Source: Pseudoalteromonas phenolica
GTDB taxonomy: Bacteria > Pseudomonadota > Gammaproteobacteria > Enterobacterales > Alteromonadaceae
Assembly: GCF_005876835.1 (NCBI RefSeq)
Contig: NZ_PPSW01000011.1
Location: 62,001 to 126,000 of the forward strand
Reading direction: 5' to 3'
Length of the DNA: 64,000 nucleotides
Shown: piece by piece, positions 56,218 to 64,000 of the stretch
How positions within the stretch are numbered: position 1 is the first letter of the stretch
Layout: each line of letters starts with the position of its first letter
Made by a program: the position numbers and the translations under genes
The notes under the pieces: model-generated
Told to the model about the DNA's origin: nothing
The model's database searches: none
Seen by the model: only the letters and a program-made list of their open reading frames with translations

Positions 56218-56535
56218 TTAGCCCCAGAGTTTCTCTAAGTCATATAAGTCACGTGTTTGATCTTGCATAACGTGAACAACCACATCGCCTAAATCAACCA
56301 GTACCCACTCACCTACATCTTGTCCTTCAATGCCTAATAGGTCTTCACCAGCATGACGCGTTTCTTTAGCAACGTGTTCAGCAATAGACTGTACGTGACG
56401 TTTTGAGTTACCTGAGCAAATGACCAAATAATCCGTTACAGAGCTCACTTCTTTTACATCTAACTTAACAATGTCACGGGCTTTCATGTCGTCAACTTTG
56501 TCTAATGCAAAGTCTAATAATTGTTCAGAATTCAA
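56218..56535 (-). CDS. rsfS: ribosome silencing factor RsfS
   Basis: Binds uL14 and blocks subunit joining in starvation. The core [24 protein letters not shown] and [29 protein letters not shown] are diagnostic. I start at TTG 56535, giving 105 residues, the E. coli length; other in-frame TTG codons at 56556 and 56580 would extend it, and no ATG exists, so the start is uncertain. Confidence 0.88.
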   Translation of the reverse strand: MNSEQLLDFALDKVDDMKARDIVKLDVKEVSSVTDYLVICSGNSKRHVQSIAEHVAKETRHAGEDLLGIEGQDVGEWVLVDLGDVVVHVMQDQTRDLYDLEKLWG

Positions 56536-56591
56536 ATCTTGTATCTCTATGCTCAAAAAATAAGGCGCGTATAGTAGCACAGCACATTGGT

Positions 56592-57221
56592 TTATTCAGC
56601 ATAGAGCTGATGAGTACGAATGTAATCTATGACCGAAGACGCGAGAAATTGTTCCATAGGTTTTTGATTATTTATTAGTTTTCTAATATCGCTCGATGCG
56701 GCATCAAAACTAGGGCCGGTTAAAAAATGACAATGACCTGCTTTTTTCGTGAGTAACAGCTCGCTTGTCTCAACATTAGCTTGTTCCACGTAGTCAGAAA
56801 GCGCTGGGCTTGGAGCATAAATTTCGCCTGGACGCTGATAAACCACGATGTGGCAAAGCTGTGTAATGGCTTGCCATTCATACCAAGACGTTAAACTATT
56901 GAAGGAATCCATACCCATCAAAAAAATGATGGATGAATTAGGCTGCTCGCCTCGGTATTCCTGCAGCGTTAATAGTGAATAAGAAGGCCCTTGTCGTTCA
57001 AGCTCTCTTTTATCAATAGTGAACGCTCTATTACCATGAGTTGCTAATTCGAGCATGTTGAGACGGTGTGTGTCAGTGATCTTAGGTTGTGCTTTGTGGA
57101 CAGGTATGGCACAAGGCAAGAACCGTAATTCAGCAAGCCCCAGCTCAGCAACGCATTGCTCGGCCATATTTATATGTCCTAAATGGACGGGATCAAAAGT
57201 ACCACCAAAAAGTGCAATCAT
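56592..57221 (-). CDS. nadD: nicotinate-nucleotide adenylyltransferase
   Basis: NAD biosynthesis enzyme making deamido-NAD from NaMN and ATP. Nucleotidyl-transfer motif IALFGGTFDPVHLGHINMAE (about 2-20, with HxGH), GMDSFNSLTSWYEW, and C-terminal SSDIRKLI (ISSTxxR-type). 209 residues (E. coli 213). Downstream of holA by 5 bases. Confidence 0.96.
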   Translation of the reverse strand: MIALFGGTFDPVHLGHINMAEQCVAELGLAELRFLPCAIPVHKAQPKITDTHRLNMLELATHGNRAFTIDKRELERQGPSYSLLTLQEYRGEQPNSSIIFLMGMDSFNSLTSWYEWQAITQLCHIVVYQRPGEIYAPSPALSDYVEQANVETSELLLTKKAGHCHFLTGPSFDAASSDIRKLINNQKPMEQFLASSVIDYIRTHQLYAE

Positions 57222-57226
57222 ATTGT

Positions 57227-58264
57227 TTAATCAGTGTGGTTGATGGGCAGACCAATTGGGATGTGATAGCAAAAACTCAGTGCACAATGCAGTAAGGCTT
57301 GATAAGGCGCAGTGAGTTCTCCGCGTTTATAGCCACTGTCTATTTGTGCCAACAACAGACCTATTTGCTCGAGCTGATGCAGAGGCAATCTATCAAGTGC
57401 TTGCTGAGTCAAAGGCTGCTGGTTTTTCCAAATATTATGCTGTTTATAGAGCGCAGTAATATTTTGACCTTGCTGTAAGCCTTGCTTAATTGATACTAAG
57501 GTTTGCTGCTGCTTATTCAGCGCCCAAACCAGCGTATTTGGCTCAGTGTTATCTTCAGCTAACTTAACCATCACTTTGGTGATTTTTTTTGCCTGACCGG
57601 CAAGCGTTGCATTAGTCAGGTCAAAAATATCAAATTTACTTTGATTAAGTAGTCCCGCTAAGATTTGCTCATCATTGACGGTTTGTGAAGGATAAAGCAG
57701 CGCCAGTTTTTCTAGCTCTTGATGTGTTGCGAGTAGGTTACCTTCTGTGGCCAGCAAAAGTTGCTTTTTTGCATCTTGTGTTAGAGCGACTTTTAACTGC
57801 TTGGCTTGCGAATCAAGCCAGCGCTGCAAGTGTTGGCCAGTCAATTCATAACAAGGCACATATACGCCTTGCTTTTCTAAGCCTTTAAACCAAGCACCGC
57901 GTTGGATCTCTTGGCTGGCTTTTTGACCTTTCACAATTAACACGACATCAGGGTTCGGTTGAGCAGTCAGTTGTTTAAACGCATCACTACCGGCTGTGCC
58001 TGGTTTTTGCTGGTTCAAATCAAATTCAATGAGTGTGCGTGCACTAAATAGCGACATGCTATTGTATTGGGCAAGTAATTCTTGCCAATCAAAGCCTGGC
58101 AACAAACTAAATTTAATGACTTCGTCGAAGCCTTGCTGTTTTGCCGCTTGCTTTATTTGCTGCACACATTGTGCTTCTTGAAAAGGTTCTTCACCTAAAA
58201 CCAAATAGAATGGGGCTAGGCCTTTTCGTAAAGTTTCTGGAAGTTGGTTAGCGTAACAGCGCAT
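57227..58264 (-). CDS. holA: DNA polymerase III subunit delta
   Basis: Clamp-loader delta subunit. 345 residues (E. coli 343). N-terminal YLVLGEEPFQEAQC and VLIVKGQKASQEIQRGAWFKGLE, then LLATEGNLLATHQELEKLALLYP and a helical collar domain. No ATP-binding site, as expected. Shares one base with the lptE stop. Confidence 0.95.
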   Translation of the reverse strand: MRCYANQLPETLRKGLAPFYLVLGEEPFQEAQCVQQIKQAAKQQGFDEVIKFSLLPGFDWQELLAQYNSMSLFSARTLIEFDLNQQKPGTAGSDAFKQLTAQPNPDVVLIVKGQKASQEIQRGAWFKGLEKQGVYVPCYELTGQHLQRWLDSQAKQLKVALTQDAKKQLLLATEGNLLATHQELEKLALLYPSQTVNDEQILAGLLNQSKFDIFDLTNATLAGQAKKITKVMVKLAEDNTEPNTLVWALNKQQQTLVSIKQGLQQGQNITALYKQHNIWKNQQPLTQQALDRLPLHQLEQIGLLLAQIDSGYKRGELTAPYQALLHCALSFCYHIPIGLPINHTD

Positions 58265-58758
58265 TAGAGTTGTGACAGCTCTCGGACAATACGTTTACTT
58301 GCCTGTTTACGTAGCTCGTTGAGAATAATATCAAGCTCTTTGGCTTTTGCGAGTGCGTTGTCAGGATCATCTTGATAATTACGGTAAATCTCAAACCCTT
58401 TATCTACAGGCTCAAGACCTGGACGTGTCACTCTATATGAAACAGAATAAGCCAATTCGTATTGCGCAACCTGACCATTTCTAAACAAGCTTAACGTTTG
58501 GCGTGTTAGAGATTCACGATACAGATGAAGCTCAGGAACTTGTTTGTTTCTGTTGTCACTCATGGTGACTTGAGATGCGACGAGATCTTTGCGAAGTAAT
58601 GAAAACAGCTCAGACTTGCTATCATCACCCGACAGGTGAAGTGTTTGTAATTCTTTTGGTAAATATGAGGCTTGCTTTAAATGAAAGCCACAACCAGATA
58701 ACAAAACACAGGCTAGCAAAAATGCTAGCCCATGCTTAATTGAATGCGATAAATGCAT
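58264..58758 (-). CDS. lptE: LPS-assembly lipoprotein LptE
   Basis: Outer-membrane lipoprotein that plugs LptD. I start at MHLSHSIKHG (58758), giving a signal with lipobox VLLSGCGFHLK; the longest frame would extend 6 codons into leuS. 164 residues (E. coli 193). Immediately after leuS, in conserved order. Confidence 0.93.
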   Translation of the reverse strand: MHLSHSIKHGLAFLLACVLLSGCGFHLKQASYLPKELQTLHLSGDDSKSELFSLLRKDLVASQVTMSDNRNKQVPELHLYRESLTRQTLSLFRNGQVAQYELAYSVSYRVTRPGLEPVDKGFEIYRNYQDDPDNALAKAKELDIILNELRKQASKRIVRELSQL

Positions 58759-58759
58759 C

Positions 58760-61348
<2,589 letters not shown>

Positions 61349-61522
61349 CTATGTTTCCAGACTTCTTGCAAATTAATAAAAAATTGTTCGATAGCATACC
61401 CCAAAAACTGAGCGAATCACAGCCATAGAGGTGCATTTTGTGGCGCTTACAAGGCAGCAAAATATCACTTTTTTGCCACTGGACTATAGTTATAGAAAGT
61501 TTACTTAAAAATGGAGTCTGCC

Positions 61523-61981
61523 ATGGCGGAGTATAAAAAGTGGTTAGATGATTTTGCGCATTGGCTGAAAGATATAAAAGAGCATGAGCTTGAAGACTTA
61601 ATTAATAAATTTATTGAAAGCCAAGGTAAGCTAAAAGAGCTCGGCGAAGAGAAGGTAAAAAACTACAGCCATTATCTCAAGCGAGATTTAAAACATTTAG
61701 AAGATGACTATAAAGGCACTGATGATATTGCTTGGCAAGAATTAAAGGCAGGTGTGCTATTTGAGTTGGCGCAACTAGAAGACCGCACGCAGTTAGAATG
61801 GCAGGCGCTTTTAAAAGATTTTGAGCATGATGGGGTTTACAAAGCGGGTGAATGGATAGCCATGGGGCAATTAGTATGTAAAAATTGTCATCATACTACA
61901 GATGTACTTTATGCCTCTGAAATTAGAGCATGTAGCCAATGTGAGCATCAAGAATTCAGCCGAAAAGCATTGTCTCCATAG
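61523..61981 (+). CDS. zinc-ribbon protein (YbeL/DUF1451-like)
   Basis: 152 residues. I use ATG 61523 (MAEYKKW) with GGAG six bases upstream; an ATG four codons earlier exists. N-terminal ~115 residues are a charged helical/coiled region; the C-terminus has a zinc ribbon CKNCHHTTDVLYASEIRACSQC (two CxxC pairs). E. coli ybeL is also next to leuS, supporting the assignment; function is unknown. Divergent from leuS. Confidence 0.85.
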   Translation: MAEYKKWLDDFAHWLKDIKEHELEDLINKFIESQGKLKELGEEKVKNYSHYLKRDLKHLEDDYKGTDDIAWQELKAGVLFELAQLEDRTQLEWQALLKDFEHDGVYKAGEWIAMGQLVCKNCHHTTDVLYASEIRACSQCEHQEFSRKALSP

Positions 61982-62019
61982 TCTAGCCAATTGGGTTAGA
62001 TAATAAAAAGAAGTTAGGA

Positions 62020-64000
62020 ATGACAAATAAGATAGCACCTTTACCTATTGAGGCCTTAGCGCCAACTGTTTCTCTTGCGCATGTTGAGTCATGCATGCGC
62101 AACCCTTATCCTGAAGCGTTGACATTTATTGGTCAGCAACGCGCCCAAAGTGCTTTAGATTTCTCACTGGGTATGGACTTGCCTGGTTATAACACTTTTG
62201 TAATGGGCGAAGCGGCATTAGGCCGTTTTACCATGGTAAAAGACAAGTTAGAAGCACACAGTAAAACTAAATCAACGCCAAATGAGTGGTTGTACGTCAA
62301 TAACTACGACGATCACCGTAAACCTATCGCGCTATTTATGCAGCCAGGTCAGAGCAAAGAGCTTGCTGATGACATGGATGAGTTTCTAGATGAAGTAGCC
62401 GATACTTTTCCTGCAGCATTCGATAACCCTGGTTATCAACGCAAAAAGAAGTCCATCGATAAAGAGTTCGATAACAAGTATGACGCAGCCATTACCGCAG
62501 TTGCAGAGCTTGCCGCAAAAAAAAGTGTGGCGCTGATAGAAGAAAGCAACCAGGTGGCCTTTGCGCCAGTGATCGATGGCAAACAATTAGATGATGTAGA
62601 ATTTGCTGCACTCGATGAGAAAGTGCAAGAACACTTTTTTGATGCCATAGATAAGTTAGAAGATGACCTTATAGAAGCCTTAATTGAGCTACCACGTTGG
62701 AAACGTGAATCATCTGAAAAGCTGAGAAACTTAAAGAAGCAAACGGTTGAAACTGCCACTAAGCCTTTACTGAAGAAACTAGAGCTCAAGTATGCTAGCC
62801 ACATTGGTGTTATTCGTTATCTAAAAGATGTCCGCATTGAAATCGTTGATGCGGTGCTAGAATGGCTTGATGACAGCGGCAGCGAGGAAAACAAAGACGA
62901 GTTTGACCATCGAGGTATGTTAAATGACTTTTTTGCCCCGAATATTCTGGTTGAATATAAAGATGGTGAGCCTGCACCTGTGGTGTACGAGCCAAACCCA
63001 ACTTTTGGCAATATTTTTGGCAAGGTTGAATACGCCACTTCACAAGGCAACTTAATCACGAGTTATCGATCAATCCAACCGGGTGCGTTACATAAGGCCA
63101 ATGGTGGTTACCTGATCATGGATGCCGATAAAGTCTTGGCTAACTCGCAAGTGTGGGATGGTCTAAAGTTGTCGCTTAAAACCCACCAAATAAAGAATGA
63201 TTTGCCGTATCAAGATAGTTCAGTAGGCAGCAGTTTCACGCTTCGTCCTCAGTTAATTCCACTAGATGTGAAGATTATTTTGTTGGGCTCACGTGATTTA
63301 TATTATGCCATCAGTGATTACGACGAAGAGTTTGCTGAGCTATTTAGAGTATTGGCTGATTTTGACTACTACTTGCCAAGTAGCGATAAACTTCAATATC
63401 AGTTCATAACTAAAGTACTTGAGTATTGCGATAAAACTTTAAGCTGTGGTATTTCGGCGTGTGGTCTTGCGCGTTTGCTCAAGTTTAGCTATCGCCAAGC
63501 AGAGCATCACACCAAGCTGTCAGCAAGATTTGCAGATGTGCTCGAGTTAGTTGCAGAAGCAAGCTTTTATGCAAAACAAGACAATGTAACAGAGGTTACT
63601 GCAGAGCATATTGATGAAGCCATTGCAGGTAAGCAGTATCGAACCGGTCAACTTAGCGAAAATATGCTAAGCGATATTAAAGAAGGCCACACACTGATCG
63701 AAACTGACGGTGAAGCGATTGCTAAAATCAATGGTCTGACGGTATTACATATTGGTGATACGGCATTTGGTACACCTGCGCGTATTACGGCTACGGTATA
63801 TGCAGGTTCAGATGGTGTCATTGACGTCGAACGTGAAGCTGACTTAGGTAAGTCAATTCATTCTAAAGGCGTGATGTTATTAACGGGTTATTTAGGTAAC
63901 AAGTATGCGCAAAACTTTAGCTTAACACTCAGTGCCAATATCGCGATTGAACAAAGTTATGGCTATATCGACGGCGATAGTGCCTCACTTGCTGAATTAT
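62020..64000 (+). CDS. Lon-family ATP-dependent protease (LonB/YcbZ-like), 5' part
   Basis: 660 codons of an open frame that runs off the window, from ATG 62020. AAA-type N-terminal region has a Walker-A-like VMGEAALGRFT at 61-71 with Arg69 where Lys is normal, like other LonP/YcbZ proteins that have a modified P-loop. A coiled linker (about 135-260) is followed by a second AAA half (SQGNLITSYRSIQPGALHKANGGYLIMDADKVL) and the Lon proteolytic domain from about 580. The catalytic serine is Ser654 in DGDSASLAEL; the catalytic Lys lies beyond the edge. Related to E. coli YcbZ, an uncharacterised Lon-like protease. Confidence 0.85.
   Translation, partial: MTNKIAPLPIEALAPTVSLAHVESCMRNPYPEALTFIGQQRAQSALDFSLGMDLPGYNTFVMGEAALGRFTMVKDKLEAHSKTKSTPNEWLYVNNYDDHRKPIALFMQPGQSKELADDMDEFLDEVADTFPAAFDNPGYQRKKKSIDKEFDNKYDAAITAVAELAAKKSVALIEESNQVAFAPVIDGKQLDDVEFAALDEKVQEHFFDAIDKLEDDLIEALIELPRWKRESSEKLRNLKKQTVETATKPLLKKLELKYASHIGVIRYLKDVRIEIVDAVLEWLDDSGSEENKDEFDHRGMLNDFFAPNILVEYKDGEPAPVVYEPNPTFGNIFGKVEYATSQGNLITSYRSIQPGALHKANGGYLIMDADKVLANSQVWDGLKLSLKTHQIKNDLPYQDSSVGSSFTLRPQLIPLDVKIILLGSRDLYYAISDYDEEFAELFRVLADFDYYLPSSDKLQYQFITKVLEYCDKTLSCGISACGLARLLKFSYRQAEHHTKLSARFADVLELVAEASFYAKQDNVTEVTAEHIDEAIAGKQYRTGQLSENMLSDIKEGHTLIETDGEAIAKINGLTVLHIGDTAFGTPARITATVYAGSDGVIDVEREADLGKSIHSKGVMLLTGYLGNKYAQNFSLTLSANIAIEQSYGYIDGDSASLAEL

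Overview
The window looks like a stretch of core chromosome from a marine gammaproteobacterium, most probably Pseudoalteromonas or a close Alteromonadales relative. This is inferred from protein character and gene order: nrdR-ribD-ribE-ribBX-ribH-nusB-thiL-pgpA, leuS-lptE-holA-nadD-rsfS-rlmH-mrdA-mrdB-rlpA-dacA-ybeD-lipB-lipA, a PomA/PomB-type (sodium) flagellar stator, and moderately AT-rich DNA. I see no rRNA, tRNA, insertion sequence, prophage or CRISPR array.

Layout. 1-2.2 kb: cobalamin adenosyltransferase, a BtuF-like binding protein and ung, overlapping head to tail. 2.2-10.1 kb: a small DUF3545 protein, transaldolase, yaaA, an MFS transporter, an unknown protein, srmB, trmN6, a phosphoribosyltransferase and an SH3/coiled-coil membrane protein. 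10.3-13.4 kb: CYTH/CHAD triphosphatase, START-domain and HDOD proteins. 13.4-17.4 kb: metK (with a MetJ-type box) diverging from tkt, then a GNAT enzyme. 17.4-20.6 kb: a yqhC/yqhD-like regulator/aldehyde-reductase pair and rdgC. 20.7-23.1 kb: a hybrid-free histidine kinase diverging from a single-domain response regulator. 23.2-28.0 kb: thrL-thrABC with a textbook attenuator. 28.2-35.5 kb: glyA (with a MetR-type site) followed by the riboflavin/nusB/thiL/pgpA cluster; the ribBA-like gene has lost the GTP cyclohydrolase II catalytic residues and is better called ribBX. 35.6-38.7 kb: a large propeller-GGDEF membrane sensor. 38.7-41.8 kb: dxs-ispA-xseB. 42.2-43.9 kb: pomAB behind a sigma-28-like promoter. 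43.9-46.8 kb: a 34-codon peptide gene whose ribosome-binding site is buried in an 11-bp inverted repeat, a small membrane protein, a lipoprotein, and an aromatic amino acid permease with a TyrR-type box. 47.0-61.3 kb: lipA/lipB/ybeD and the cell elongation (PBP2-RodA) to leuS block, all on the minus strand, interrupted by a ~1.7-kb accessory insert (49.0-50.7 kb) holding unknown membrane and secreted proteins, one apparently frameshifted. 61.5-64 kb: a zinc-ribbon protein and the start of a Lon-family protease cut by the window edge.

Functionally the window is dominated by housekeeping: one-carbon/methionine/threonine metabolism (metK, glyA, thrABC), with recognisable operators for MetJ, MetR and TyrR and a Thr/Ile attenuator; cofactor synthesis (riboflavin, thiamine diphosphate, lipoate, NAD, cobalamin, isoprenoids); and peptidoglycan elongation. 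The least explained material is the insert between dacA and ybeD and the small-peptide locus behind pomB; no complete novel multi-gene system can be claimed from sequence alone. Gene starts were moved from the longest possible reading frame where a family start or ribosome-binding site argued for it, and this is stated in each entry.
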